59,459 nucleotides of DNA from assembly GCA_029261965.1 (NCBI GenBank), contig JAJDAH010000375.1, forward strand, positions 1 to 59,459. Reading direction: 5' to 3'. How positions within the stretch are numbered: the stretch's first letter is position 1; each line of letters starts with the position of its first letter. This DNA is from Polyangiaceae bacterium. Its GTDB lineage: Bacteria > Myxococcota_A > Polyangia > Polyangiales > Polyangiaceae. The notes under the pieces were generated by a model. The model was given only the letters and a program-made list of their open reading frames with translations, made no database searches and was not told where the DNA came from. A program made the position numbers and the translations under genes. Of the stretch, positions 33,257-42,353 are shown piece by piece.

Positions 33257-33992
33257 GGGCTTCCAGGGCCAAAAGCTCCAGAGCGAACAATTCGCTCAGT
33301 CGCTGCGGGAGTTCAGGAGAGGAGTAGGGGACGTCGAATTGCAACCGGCCGCGTTCGAGACCGACGACCCGAACGCGTTCCGGGTTCCCGACGTTCGCCA
33401 CGAGATTCACGTCGTGGGTGACACACAAGACACCCAACCCCGCGCGCCAGAGCTCGCCAACGAGGCGATACGCGTCGATTTGATGAGAGGGATCGAGGTG
33501 ATTGGCAGGTTCGTCGAGCAAGACGATTGGCGCGTCTTGCGCCAGAAGTGCCGCGAGGGCCGCGCGCTGGCGCTCGCCACCAGACAGCTCGGTGATTCGA
33601 CGCCCGGCAAGACCGTCAGCGCGCACTCTCTTCAACGCCTCCATCCCGAGCTCGGCGGATTGTTGGAAGCTCTCGTTGAATCGGTAGCGCGCTGCCGCCA
33701 CCAGCTCGAGAACGGTGAGCGGCTCGTCGATGGAGGCTTGTTGCGGCAACCACCCCACATGGCCGGCTCGCTCCCTCGGGTTGATGGTTCCGACGGGGCG
33801 CGAGTCGAGAGACACCGAGCCCGACTCGAGTGGCACGAGGCCGAGCGCTGCGCGAAGCAACGTCGTTTTTCCGGCACCGTTCGGGCCAAGCAGCACGACA
33901 AGCTCGCCCGGCTCGAGCGAGAGAGACACGGCGTCGAGCCTCTTTTCTCCGCCGAGAACGGCCGTGGCGGTATCCATCAATAGGCCGCTCAT
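33210..33992 (-). CDS. ABC transporter ATP-binding protein, FecE/BtuD-type
   Basis: 260 residues with all ABC ATPase motifs: Walker A GPNGAGKTT (about 37-45), Q-loop WLPQQASID, signature LSGGERQRAALA, Walker B IVLLDEPANHLD, and the switch His in CVTHDVN. It starts 4 bases inside the 3' end of the binding-protein gene and its own 3' end overlaps the permease by 47 bases, so the three are translationally coupled. It should power import of an iron complex or cobalamin. Confidence 0.93.
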   Translation of the reverse strand: MSGLLMDTATAVLGGEKRLDAVSLSLEPGELVVLLGPNGAGKTTLLRAALGLVPLESGSVSLDSRPVGTINPRERAGHVGWLPQQASIDEPLTVLELVAAARYRFNESFQQSAELGMEALKRVRADGLAGRRITELSGGERQRAALAALLAQDAPIVLLDEPANHLDPSHQIDAYRLVGELWRAGLGVLCVTHDVNLVANVGNPERVRVVGLERGRLQFDVPYSSPELPQRLSELFALELLALEAHGRRIIVPCPAQEHA

Positions 33993-34900
33993 TGTCGAAG
34001 CCTTCGAATCTCGACGGCCAGGCGGTCGACGAGATCGAGGATGCGCGGCCCGTTGACGAACACTTCGCGCCCGTCGAGAACCCCGATGCGGTCGTTTTTC
34101 ACAGCTTGCAGAGTCCCGAGCTTACGCCATTCGGCGAGCACGGGCTCGGCGTCGGGAACCCTGTCGCGGACCAGGACGATGATCATTTCCGGATCCACCT
34201 CGACGAGCCGTTCGAGGCTCATTCGCGGTACCCCCGACACGTCCTCCTGTAGGGCGTTTTTCCCGCCAGACGCGCGGAGTACCGCTCCGTGGAGCGAGTT
34301 TCTCCGTACGAACCACACGTCGTCCAACTTGCTCGGTTTCACCTGCAGTGCGAGCAACACCCGAGGGGCGTCGAGGGGAGCGGGGACCTGCAGGCGCGTG
34401 GCGATCTTGTCCGCCAGGGCATCGCCCGCTTCCTTCCGCCCGGCAATCTTCCCGAGCTCGCGAGTGGAGTCGAGTACCTCTTCGAGCGACAGCCACGGCA
34501 AGAGTCGGGTCGTCGAGATACTCGCCAACTCGTGTTTCTTCGCGGCTTCGTTCGCCTCGTTGACGACGAGCGTCGGGGCGAGCCGCGTGATGGCTTCGTA
34601 GTTGGGGGCGATGCCCGATCCCACTCGCGGCAGCTTCGTCGCCTCTGGGGGGTAGCGGCAGAAGTCGCTGACGCCGACGACCTGATCCGCGGCGCCGATG
34701 GCAAAGAGCGTCTCGGTGAGCGCCGGCGCCAGCGAAACAATCCGGTTCCTACCGACAGCGCGGTTCTGACCGCCATCCGTGCCAGCCGTCGTCCCGTGCC
34801 CGAAGCCGACCGTGAGCGCGTACGCGATCGCCGCCGCGAGGACCGCCAGGCCGACGACGAGCCCGATCGAGCCGCGCGCGCTTTGCACCGAGCGAGTCAA
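33989..34900 (-). CDS. Periplasmic binding protein, FecB/BtuF-like, membrane-anchored
   Basis: 303 residues. Instead of a cleavable or lipoprotein signal, the N-terminus is an uncleaved-looking hydrophobic helix (about 10-33) without a lipobox Cys, suggesting an inner-membrane-tethered binding protein. The body matches the PeriBP_2 fold: IVSLAPALTETLFAIGAADQVVGVSDFCRYPPE (about 54-86), LAPTLVVNEAN, EVDPEMIIVLV. Start of the importer operon on present evidence; 43 bases separate it from the arylsulfotransferase-like gene upstream, so that gene may belong too. Confidence 0.88.
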   Translation of the reverse strand: MTRSVQSARGSIGLVVGLAVLAAAIAYALTVGFGHGTTAGTDGGQNRAVGRNRIVSLAPALTETLFAIGAADQVVGVSDFCRYPPEATKLPRVGSGIAPNYEAITRLAPTLVVNEANEAAKKHELASISTTRLLPWLSLEEVLDSTRELGKIAGRKEAGDALADKIATRLQVPAPLDAPRVLLALQVKPSKLDDVWFVRRNSLHGAVLRASGGKNALQEDVSGVPRMSLERLVEVDPEMIIVLVRDRVPDAEPVLAEWRKLGTLQAVKNDRIGVLDGREVFVNGPRILDLVDRLAVEIRRLRQ

Positions 34901-34943
34901 GCGCGCCGGGAACCCACTGACAAGACCTGCGGAAGGCTCATTG

Positions 34944-36329
34944 TCACTGCAGGACCGAGCCTACTCGGGGCTCGATGCGCTCGGATCGATAGACGCCGAA
35001 TGTGGGCGGCAGGATCAGGTGCCACTTTTCGTTCGCGTCCGGACCCACCTCGATGATGCGTGACGGGCGCAGCGTGTTTCGTTCGCCAAAAGTCACCAGC
35101 GTGTTGCCGTCGGCGAGGCGATCGGCGTCGCCCCAAATCGGCGTGAAGGTCCCATCACGAGGGCGAAACTCCCAAACGACGTTCGCGGTACCGGCGCTTT
35201 CGTCATACGCAATCTCGATGGCGCGACTGAATTGTCGCAAGACGAAGTGACCGTTGTCGAACAAGAGGATGTTGCCGTTGCTCTGAATCTCCGGAGCGTG
35301 CTGCTGGTAGAACACCTGATCTGGGTCGAGCGCGATGTCGCCGCCTTGCCCCATCCGCCAGCGGATGTTGCCCGTCGCGCGATCGACCTTGAAAAGCGAA
35401 TTTTGGTTCCTCGACGACACGAGCAACGCGTCTTCACCCGGGAATCGCACGACGGTGTTGAGGTGTGCCCAGTCGGCGCGGATCATTGGCGGGGTGTAGT
35501 GGTCGCAAATGCGCCAGGTCCACACCGTTCGGTCTTCCATTCGATCGAACAACTCGACAGTGTCGGCGCCAACGCCCCCGTTGCACGTGTCGTCGGTGGA
35601 GAGATGCAGCAGTCGGTTGCTATCGCCATCCGGTCGCAGATCGTGGTGCATCTCGAAGCTGCCCCGCCACGCCACGTCCCCCTGCCAATCGACGAGCCAA
35701 GGCGGGCTCGAAGGCGAGCCACCGACCAGTATCCCCTCTTCGATCGTCCTGACGTCGATGGTCGCGTCATAGGGCGTCAGCTCCGTGTACCACCGGTAGC
35801 GCCCTCGGCCGTCGACCGCGACCACGATGAGGGGGATGTCGCGAAAATCGCTGTTGAGATTGAAGAGCGTCCAACCTCGAGCCGTCCCATCGTCGGCCTG
35901 CAGGGACAAGATGGGGAAGTGACGTGGGAGTGGTCCGGCAGCGAACGTCTCCGTCGCGGTGGCGCGGGCGTCGCCCGACTCCGCGATCACGGTCAGCGTG
36001 CAGTCGACGCCGTTTAGCAGTCCCATCACGAACACCGAATGCTCGATCGACTCGGCAGAACCCTCGAACGTTTCGGCGAACGCCGCGCCACAGTCTACGC
36101 GCAAGTCGGTCTTCGTGGGCACGTCGGTTCGCCAATCCACGAACACGGACAGACTGTTGTTCGGATTGGGCACGACGCTCAGCGCCTCGATACGCGCTGG
36201 CGTCGGGGGCGTGACATCGACGCCGGCGTCCTCGGGCTTGGACTCGTTTTGGCTACTCTTCGAGCCGCACGCGAGACATCCCAACGCGAGAAGAAACAAG
36301 ACGTGCCGTAGAGCGGTGCCGCTCGACAT
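34944..36329 (-). CDS. Arylsulfotransferase (ASST)-like lipoprotein
   Basis: 461 residues from ATG 36329 (MSSGTALRHVLFLLALGCLAC); upstream in-frame ATGs exist. Lipobox ALGCLACGS. A fibronectin-like N-terminal section (about 35-140) is followed by a propeller with the ASST-family motifs: HHDLRPDGD, DWAHLNTVVRF with the catalytic-type His, LVSSRNQNSLFKVDRATGNI, QHAPEIQSNGNILLFDNG. Enzymes of this family move sulfate between phenolic compounds in the periplasm; this one may be a non-catalytic relative. Its start lies only 11 bases from the divergent CcmH-like gene, leaving little room for promoters. Confidence 0.85.
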   Translation of the reverse strand: MSSGTALRHVLFLLALGCLACGSKSSQNESKPEDAGVDVTPPTPARIEALSVVPNPNNSLSVFVDWRTDVPTKTDLRVDCGAAFAETFEGSAESIEHSVFVMGLLNGVDCTLTVIAESGDARATATETFAAGPLPRHFPILSLQADDGTARGWTLFNLNSDFRDIPLIVVAVDGRGRYRWYTELTPYDATIDVRTIEEGILVGGSPSSPPWLVDWQGDVAWRGSFEMHHDLRPDGDSNRLLHLSTDDTCNGGVGADTVELFDRMEDRTVWTWRICDHYTPPMIRADWAHLNTVVRFPGEDALLVSSRNQNSLFKVDRATGNIRWRMGQGGDIALDPDQVFYQQHAPEIQSNGNILLFDNGHFVLRQFSRAIEIAYDESAGTANVVWEFRPRDGTFTPIWGDADRLADGNTLVTFGERNTLRPSRIIEVGPDANEKWHLILPPTFGVYRSERIEPRVGSVLQ

Positions 36330-36340
36330 ACCGCCCCATC

Positions 36341-36916
36341 GTGCCATTATCCCGCCGGTCTGTGGCTGAGCTCGCATCCCGATTGCTCACGTGCCCTCCG
36401 CGGTCCTTTTGGGCAGCGATCGCACTCGGCGCATGCTTTACTTTGTCGGCCGTCCCGGCCGCGGCCGTTGACCCGAGACCGGCCTCCGCCGGCGGGCTCA
36501 CCGAAGACCAAATCGATCAGAAGGCGGCAGACATCTCCGCCGAGGTGATGAGCCCGTTCTGCCCGGGACGCACACTTTCGTCTTGCCCGAGTCCCAACGC
36601 CACGGCGTGGCGCGAAGAAATTCGGACTTGGCTCCGCCAGGGCGACACTCCGCAGGAGATCCAGAAACGCCTCGAGAAGCGCGTCGGCAAAGACCTCTCG
36701 GGCGGTCCATCCGGCTCGATGAGCTGGGGGCTTCCGGTCGGCATTGGCGTTGGGAGCGTCATTTTTCTCGCACTAGCAGCGAGCCGTCTCTTGCGGCGCG
36801 AAGACGACGAACCCGCTCCGCCGAAAGGCAAAAAACGTCCCAAAGAGGACGATGCCAGCCTCGACGCGCGGATCGACGAGGAGCTCGAGAAGCTCGACAA
36901 CGACGGGCCCGAGTGA
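36341..36916 (+). CDS. CcmH/NrfF-like cytochrome c biogenesis protein, variant Cys motif
   Basis: 191 residues, GTG start at 36341 (a GTG at 36362 is an alternative). Signal peptide ending near AVPAAAVD, a periplasmic domain (about 50-125), a membrane helix (about 127-147), and an acidic/basic cytoplasmic tail. The domain matches CcmH: helix WREEIRTWLRQGDTPQEIQKRLEKRVGKDL. The usual LRCxxC redox motif is replaced by FCPGRTLSSC, a C-x8-C arrangement. It would reduce apocytochrome c haem-binding cysteines if functional. No other ccm genes are nearby. Confidence 0.75.
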   Translation: MPLSRRSVAELASRLLTCPPRSFWAAIALGACFTLSAVPAAAVDPRPASAGGLTEDQIDQKAADISAEVMSPFCPGRTLSSCPSPNATAWREEIRTWLRQGDTPQEIQKRLEKRVGKDLSGGPSGSMSWGLPVGIGVGSVIFLALAASRLLRREDDEPAPPKGKKRPKEDDASLDARIDEELEKLDNDGPE

Positions 36917-36971
36917 GAGCATTTCCATCGCGAGGGTCGACGACCGACGATCTGCGCGTCAGAGTTCCCAC

Positions 36972-37508
36972 GTGAAAGCGTACCGCATCCACACCAGCGT
37001 CGACGTTCACTTCGCGCACCACATTCGCGGACATCAGGGCCCCTGCGTCAACATCCACGGCCACACCTGGAAGCTCGAGGTCGGCTTGACCGCCTCCGAG
37101 CTCGACAAACAAGGGTTCGTCGTGGACTTCGACGAGCTCGACACACGAGTGCTCAGCCCCTGTTTCCGGCTGCTCGACCACGCGATGGCGATTGGAGAGG
37201 AAACCTTCGGCGACGTGGCCGGCGAGCTCGAACAGATCGGGGTCAAGCTCGTGAAGAGCCGAGTCGCGGTGCACGGGGAATCGAAGATCACTGCACCACA
37301 GGCCACCAAACTCCACGGCGCCGAAAATCGTTTCCCCGGCGGTATCAAAGTCGCGGTCTTTCCCTTTAGCCCGACCAGCGAACGCCTGGCTCGCTGGCTC
37401 TACGAGGCGGCCGAGAGCCAGGTGGGCAACGAGCGCGTCGGCGTCGCCTACGCGCGTGTGTACGAGACACTGCGACCCGTCGAGCAAATGGCGGAGTACG
37501 CACCTTGA
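36972..37508 (+). CDS. queD: 6-carboxytetrahydropterin synthase (QueD)/PTPS family
   Basis: 178 residues from GTG 36972; the long in-frame extension upstream is not credible. The active-site set is visible: zinc ligands in AHHIRGHQ (H16/H17) and HGH (H29, H31), catalytic Cys25 in GPCVNIHGH, VVDFDEL, and LDHAMAIGEE. QueD converts dihydroneopterin triphosphate to 6-carboxytetrahydropterin in queuosine synthesis. A longer internal section (about 100-145) carries an insertion compared with short QueD. It follows the CcmH-like gene by 55 bases. Confidence 0.85.
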   Translation: MKAYRIHTSVDVHFAHHIRGHQGPCVNIHGHTWKLEVGLTASELDKQGFVVDFDELDTRVLSPCFRLLDHAMAIGEETFGDVAGELEQIGVKLVKSRVAVHGESKITAPQATKLHGAENRFPGGIKVAVFPFSPTSERLARWLYEAAESQVGNERVGVAYARVYETLRPVEQMAEYAP

Positions 37509-37515
37509 CGGGCCG

Positions 37516-38340
37516 TCAGTCAGTCGCGATTTTCCGATTCTTCAGATACTCGACATAGACATTCGGTTCGGCACGCGGCGGCACGTCGCCGCGCTCGACC
37601 GCCTGCTCGAGCTCGGCCATTATTTCGCCGACGCGGGGCCCGGGGGCGAGACCGAGCTCTCGGATGATCTCGGTCCCGAGTCCTTTGGGAAGCAGCGGGA
37701 GCTTGCTGTCTGCCTCGGCGATGACCCTTGCGCGTTCGACCAGCTCGTCCATGCGTTCTCGGTGCCGTCGGCGTTTGTCCGCATGCTTCGTCGTGATGTC
37801 GGCGCGAGCGAGCTTGACCAGCTCGGCGAAGTGCTCCCCCATGTCGCGGTGCAGACGGCGCACCGCGCTGTCGGTCCAGTCGACCGAGTAGGCCTCGACG
37901 TGTCCGAGGTGGCGAACGAGAAAACGCACGCGTTTTCTAAACTCTCGTTCCATCTCGGTGCGGCGCGCCGCCTTGTCGAACATGCGTGCGCTCACCACTT
38001 CGTGCCCGTGGAAGGTGACCTTGCCGGTGTCCCGGCTGAATGTCGGCACTTTGCCGACATCGTGAAATAGCGCGGCCCAGCGCACGGCTCGCTCCGAAAC
38101 AGTTTGGGCAACGACCTTCTTCGTGTGCCCCCAAAGATCCTTGTGACCCTGGCCGTCACCACCAAAACCAACCATCGCCGCCACCTCGGGGAAGCTGGCC
38201 GACAAGATCCCAGCGGTCATCAACTGCTCGAGCTGCTGCTCGGGGTCGTCGCTCATCAGCACACGATCGAGTAGCTCGATCGGCTCGTTCGGCGCGGCCC
38301 CCTCGGCGCTCGCGGGGGATCCTTCGGTTCGGGGGTTCAT
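37516..38340 (-). CDS. HD-domain hydrolase, CCA-enzyme-like HD domain
   Basis: 274 residues from ATG 38340 (MNPRTEGSPAS); the open frame runs on upstream to 39216 but that portion is antisense to the GNAT gene. The HD domain (about 60-190) shows GHKDLWGHTKKVV, WAALFHDVGKVPTF, the metal residues HGHEVVSA, then helices as in the HD domains of bacterial tRNA CCA-adding enzymes and poly(A) polymerases, but no nucleotidyltransferase domain is present. It probably hydrolyses a phosphodiester or nucleotide; the substrate is unknown. It is convergent with queD (7-base gap). Confidence 0.83.
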   Translation of the reverse strand: MNPRTEGSPASAEGAAPNEPIELLDRVLMSDDPEQQLEQLMTAGILSASFPEVAAMVGFGGDGQGHKDLWGHTKKVVAQTVSERAVRWAALFHDVGKVPTFSRDTGKVTFHGHEVVSARMFDKAARRTEMEREFRKRVRFLVRHLGHVEAYSVDWTDSAVRRLHRDMGEHFAELVKLARADITTKHADKRRRHRERMDELVERARVIAEADSKLPLLPKGLGTEIIRELGLAPGPRVGEIMAELEQAVERGDVPPRAEPNVYVEYLKNRKIATD

Positions 38341-38475
38341 TGGCACGGTGTTTCTTCGCGGCTCGATAGCACAGCGCTCGCGAGTAGACCCACCCGTCAC
38401 AATCCTGCGCCAAAACCGCGAGCGCAGGCCCGTAGCGCTCGACCGATACGGTCGTGCCACAATGCCAGCCGAAGA

Positions 38476-39090
38476 ATGCCCCCTGGCAAACTCGTCACGC
38501 TGGAGGAACGCGACGCGCGCGCTGCAGCCAAGGTGCTGGCTCGGGCCTTTCACGACAACCCCGTGGCCCGTCACGCGCTTCGTGGCGAGGGCCCCGTCGA
38601 ACGCACTCACAAGCTGGAGCGCATGTATTGGTGGTTGGTCAAAGCGTGCTGCCGCTTCGGCGAGCCGGAAGCGGTCTCGCTCGACGGGGCGATCGCAGCA
38701 TCCGCGCTGGTTTACGCGCCGGGCGCGTATCCGCTCTCGGTGCGCGGGTGGCTGTTCGCCGGGATCGGAGCGCTCGGGATCGGCCCCATCTACACCTGGC
38801 GCTACGCCAAGGTCGATGCCTTCATGCACGAGCACCATCCAAAGTCTCGCCACTACTACTTGTTCATGCTCGGCACCGAACCCGAACGGCAGGGCCAAGG
38901 ACTTGGAAGGGTGTTGCTCGACAGCCTGGGAGATCGAGCGGATGCCGCGAAGACGGATATCTACTTGGAAACCGATGTGGCCGCGAACGTGAAGCTCTAC
39001 GAGCGTTTCGGCTACGAAGTCATCGGCGAGGGCGAGGTGAAGCCGTTCGACAGGCTGAAGATGTGGTTGATGCTGCGAAAACCGCGTTGA
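38476..39090 (+). CDS. GNAT family acetyltransferase
   Basis: 204 residues. The acetyl-CoA-binding motif A is clear: YYLFMLGTEPERQGQGLGRVLL (about 126-147), followed by IYLETDVAANVKLYERFGYEVIGEG. The first 60 residues form the acceptor-side helices (LARAFHDNP). The architecture matches a common small-molecule GNAT group; the substrate is unknown. It is divergent from the HD hydrolase (135-base gap) and convergent with a second, unrelated GNAT 16 bases downstream. Confidence 0.87.
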   Translation: MPPGKLVTLEERDARAAAKVLARAFHDNPVARHALRGEGPVERTHKLERMYWWLVKACCRFGEPEAVSLDGAIAASALVYAPGAYPLSVRGWLFAGIGALGIGPIYTWRYAKVDAFMHEHHPKSRHYYLFMLGTEPERQGQGLGRVLLDSLGDRADAAKTDIYLETDVAANVKLYERFGYEVIGEGEVKPFDRLKMWLMLRKPR

Positions 39091-39106
39091 TCGAGCTCGC
39101 TTCTCC

Positions 39107-39583
39107 TCAGCGAGTGATCGGGAGCTGCATGCTGACGGCGTCCTGCCCGCGCGGGTAGTACGCCGGCTCCCGATGCTCGATGCTGAAACCCGCCGCAAGG
39201 AAAACCTCGAGAGCACCTAGATTGGCCTCTGCGGTCACCAGACGAAGGACCCGCACGCCGTTGGCGGCAGCCGCGTCTATGACTCCGTGGAGCAGTCGAG
39301 TACCGATTCCTCGTCCGCGTGCCGGCGCCGCGACGGCAATCGCGAGAAGGTGGCCCTCGCTTCCTCCAGTGAGCTTGAGTACGGCGAACCCGCACACTTC
39401 GTCATCGACCACCGCGACGAAACTCAGCGCCCCGCGCTCGTCGCACATGGCGACGGTTCCGCTGCCGGCGTTCGCCGAGTATTCCGAGAAGGCTTCGAGC
39501 GAGATGGTCGCGATCGTCACTTCGTCGGAAGCTCGCTTTCGGCGCAGCTTCATTCGGTACGGAACACCGGCGACACTCGACAT
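39107..39583 (-). CDS. GNAT family acetyltransferase
   Basis: 158 residues from ATG 39583 ([11 protein letters not shown]); ATG 39553 ([11 protein letters not shown]) is an alternative. Motif A reads [27 protein letters not shown], followed by [24 protein letters not shown], diagnostic of GNAT. Shorter than the neighbouring GNAT and not a close copy. It is divergent from msrA with a 43-base gap. Confidence 0.85.
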   Translation of the reverse strand: MSSVAGVPYRMKLRRKRASDEVTIATISLEAFSEYSANAGSGTVAMCDERGALSFVAVVDDEVCGFAVLKLTGGSEGHLLAIAVAAPARGRGIGTRLLHGVIDAAAANGVRVLRLVTAEANLGALEVFLAAGFSIEHREPAYYPRGQDAVSMQLPITR

Positions 39584-39626
39584 CGGGCAACAAAGGCCCA
39601 ATATTGGGCGCGGAGAACCATGGACC

Positions 39627-40274
39627 ATGTTGTTTAGCCGCGCAAAGCTCGAGCCCCCGACCCGCAAGAACGCTCTTCCAGGCCGGAACGAGCGCATGCC
39701 CGTTCCCTCGAAGCACTTCGTGCTCGGCACGCCGCTCGCCGGCGACTTCCCGGGCATGGAGCGCGCGGTGTTCGGTATGGGGTGCTTCTGGGGTGCCGAA
39801 CGCAAGTTCTGGCAAGCCGATGGCATTCATACGACCGCCGTGGGCTACGCCGCCGGCCTCACCCCGAACCCGACCTACGAGGAGGTTTGCTCAGGGAGAA
39901 CGGGCCACAACGAAGTGGTGTTGGTGGTGTTCGACCCGGCTCTCACGAGCTACGGCGCCGTGCTCAAGACGTTCTGGGAAAACCACGATCCGACCCAGGG
40001 TATGCAGCAAGGCAACGACGTCGGTACACAGTACCGATCGGGCATCTACTGCTACTCCGACGAGCAAATGAAGGCCGCGTTGGCGTCGAAAGAGGCCTTT
40101 CAGGCGAAGCTCACCGAGGCGGGACTCGGCCGGATCACGACCGAGATCCTCGATGCGCCCGAACTCTACTACGCCGAGGAGTACCACCAGCAGTACCTGG
40201 GCAAGAATCCCAACGGCTACTGCGGACTCGGCGGCACCGGCGTGAGCTGCCCGGTCGGCCTCAGCTCGGCCTGA
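39627..40274 (+). CDS. msrA: Peptide methionine sulfoxide reductase A
   Basis: 215 residues from ATG 39627 ([20 protein letters not shown]), with a GGAG ribosome site; the longer upstream frame is antisense to the GNAT gene. The catalytic Cys is C53 in GMGCFWGAE; resolving cysteines are C199 and C208 in [40 protein letters not shown] and GTQYRSGIY are all conserved as in E. coli MsrA. It repairs S-methionine sulfoxide in oxidised proteins using thioredoxin. It is convergent with the PilZ-like gene (9-base gap). Confidence 0.96.
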   Translation: MLFSRAKLEPPTRKNALPGRNERMPVPSKHFVLGTPLAGDFPGMERAVFGMGCFWGAERKFWQADGIHTTAVGYAAGLTPNPTYEEVCSGRTGHNEVVLVVFDPALTSYGAVLKTFWENHDPTQGMQQGNDVGTQYRSGIYCYSDEQMKAALASKEAFQAKLTEAGLGRITTEILDAPELYYAEEYHQQYLGKNPNGYCGLGGTGVSCPVGLSSA

Positions 40275-40283
40275 AGGGACGCG

Positions 40284-40769
40284 CTACCTGGAGCCGCGTT
40301 TCGACTGGCGGCTTTTCGGCAAGGGTGTCGGAAAGCGCGGCGAAGGCATGGTGGAAGAGCGCGGTGGCGGAGTGAACGCCTGCGGCTCCGGCACGACGGA
40401 CTCGGGTGCCGGCTCCGGCGCTGGGGGTTCGGGCGGCAGCTCCGGGCGACGCATCGAGGGCAGCGTCCGCGAACGTTCGGGCCCTTCTTCGCGGCCCAGC
40501 TGGGATTCGATGGCTCGGACCTGGAGCGGAGTCAGCCCGGGGAACGAGGCGCGGAGCACCGTGCCTGTTTCCGATGAAAACTCGTCGAGAGTCGCTCTCA
40601 GTACGATTTTCGTGTCGTCGGGGAGCACGACCTGGATGGTGCCTTCGTGGCGGACTTCGGTCGCTTCGGCCGGCAGAATCAGCCGGCACGACTTGAGGTG
40701 GCGCTCGTACAAGCGCTCGAGCATGTCCCGCGAGGTGCACCGGAGCGTGATGTCAGCGCGATCGGCCAT
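40284..40769 (-). CDS. PilZ-like small protein with Pro-rich tail
   Basis: 161 residues, no signal. Residues about 1-95 form a small beta-rich domain (RLILPAEATEV, TIQVVLPDDTKIVLRATL, GTVLRASFPGL, LQVRAIESQLG) reminiscent of the TIGR02266/PilZ-like domains common in myxobacteria, but the c-di-GMP signature RxxxR and D/NxSxxG is not complete. The C-terminal 65 residues are Pro/Glu-rich and end basic. It lies 33 bases downstream of the cardiolipin synthase gene on the same strand. The assignment is tentative. Confidence 0.6.
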   Translation of the reverse strand: MADRADITLRCTSRDMLERLYERHLKSCRLILPAEATEVRHEGTIQVVLPDDTKIVLRATLDEFSSETGTVLRASFPGLTPLQVRAIESQLGREEGPERSRTLPSMRRPELPPEPPAPEPAPESVVPEPQAFTPPPRSSTMPSPRFPTPLPKSRQSKRGSR

Positions 40770-40802
40770 GTCTAACCCCCGTCGAGGGAGGGCGGGAGTC
40801 TA

Positions 40803-42239
40803 CTACAACACCGGCGAAAACAGCCGGGCGGTCGCGTCGAAGATGCGCCGCCTGAGAGGCGCGTCGGTCACGTCCTCGAGCTCGACGGCTCGGGCCTTGC
40901 GACAGTCCGCGCGAAACATGTTGGCGAGAGTCGAAGCACAATCCTCACCGTAGACGACGCAGGCGTCCTCGAAGTTCAACTTGAAGCTGCGATTGTCGAT
41001 GTTGGCGGTCCCGATGATGCTCAGGTCGTCGTCCATCACGAGGGTCTTCGCGTGGAGCATTGCGGGCTGGTACTCGAAGATTTTGACTCCCGCGTTGATT
41101 AGAGTCTCGTAGTAAGAGCGCGCCGCGGCCGCCACGATGCGCAGATCGTTGAGCTCGGGGCGAGGCAAGAGCAGCCGGACGTCCACGCCGCGGAGCGCGG
41201 ACGTCACCAGCGCCATGAGGATCGCCTCGTCCGGCACGAAGTATGGCGTGGTCACGAGAACACGCTCTCTCGCCGACGCGATGGTCGTGAAGTAGACCTT
41301 GTGGATCGGATTGTTCTGCTCGTCGGGTCCCGAGCCGAGCACCTGCACGAGGTGTTCGCCCTTGGGGGTCAGCACTGGGCAGTACTTCTCCTCGGTCGGC
41401 GCGCGGCCGGTGGCAAAGTGCCAATCCTCCAGAAAGAGCAGCTGCAGCCCACGCACGGCGGCTCCGACGATACGAAGGTGGGTGTCACGCCAAGCCTTCT
41501 CGCCACTGTGTTCCGACGTGTGCAAATTGGAAACGTTGATGCCCCCCGTGAATCCGACTCGACCGTCGCAAACCACGATTTTTCGATGGTTGCGAAAGTT
41601 GATGAGGCGAGGGCGCAAGTGTGGACCGCCGATCGCCGGATTGAAGTAGGCGACCGTGCCGCCCGCGCTTTCGAGCGCCGCCCAGAACGACCGGTCCGCC
41701 CCAGGGGAGCCGAAAGCGTCGATCAACACGCGGACCTCGACGCCTTCGGATGCAACCTTGACGAGCGCGTCGCGCAGCCGTCGGCCCGTCTCGTCGGGTT
41801 CCCAGATGTAGTACTCGACATGAACGTGATGCTTTGCGTTTCGAATCGCCTCTTCGATCGCAGCGTAGGTGGCCGCGCCACCGTCGTAGACCGTGAGGTC
41901 TTCCACCCGGGTCGGTGGCTCGTACGAGGTCTTCTCGGCCAGTTGCACGAGCTGGTTCAGGATGACCGCGCTCGGCCCCGTCTTCGGGAGGTCTTCGCAC
42001 ACCGAAGAGGGCTCGAGCGCGCCGGCCACGGTGCGACGCGCCCCGGCATGCCGGAGCTGTTTTCGCCTCAGCCTTCTCGGACCGAGGAACAGATAGATCG
42101 GAATGCCGATGATCGGGAGCAGCGACAGCCCCAGAATCCAGGCGATGGTGGCGGCAGGGCTGCGCTTCTGGACGATGATCCAAAGCGAGAGCCAGATGAC
42201 CCAGAGAGCCTCGAGCCCCGAGAGAATGACCCAGTTCAA
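40803..42239 (-). CDS. cls: Cardiolipin synthase, PLD family
   Basis: 478 residues, TTG start supported by GGAGGA at 6-base spacing. Two N-terminal membrane helices (about 3-50, with [11 protein letters not shown]) precede two phospholipase-D domains with catalytic HKD motifs: HRKIVVCD (about 218-225) followed by GFTGGINV, and HAKTLVMD (about 397-404) followed by [12 protein letters not shown]. It makes cardiolipin from phosphatidylglycerol at the inner membrane. Length and motif order fit ClsA-type proteins. Confidence 0.94.
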   Translation of the reverse strand: MNWVILSGLEALWVIWLSLWIIVQKRSPAATIAWILGLSLLPIIGIPIYLFLGPRRLRRKQLRHAGARRTVAGALEPSSVCEDLPKTGPSAVILNQLVQLAEKTSYEPPTRVEDLTVYDGGAATYAAIEEAIRNAKHHVHVEYYIWEPDETGRRLRDALVKVASEGVEVRVLIDAFGSPGADRSFWAALESAGGTVAYFNPAIGGPHLRPRLINFRNHRKIVVCDGRVGFTGGINVSNLHTSEHSGEKAWRDTHLRIVGAAVRGLQLLFLEDWHFATGRAPTEEKYCPVLTPKGEHLVQVLGSGPDEQNNPIHKVYFTTIASARERVLVTTPYFVPDEAILMALVTSALRGVDVRLLLPRPELNDLRIVAAAARSYYETLINAGVKIFEYQPAMLHAKTLVMDDDLSIIGTANIDNRSFKLNFEDACVVYGEDCASTLANMFRADCRKARAVELEDVTDAPLRRRIFDATARLFSPVL

Positions 42240-42353
42240 TCGCGTCCTCCTCGGTGGCTCGGCTGTACCACGGTCGGGCCTATCGGACCCTTTTTGGGGA
42301 TTTCCCTCTCGACTGGGTCGACGCTGGAGGACCGGCGCACTAAGTGCTCGGCG

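Noticed and set aside
37516-39216. Extension of the HD-hydrolase frame to 39216
   Set aside because: The extra part is antisense to the GNAT gene; ATG 38340 gives a complete HD protein.
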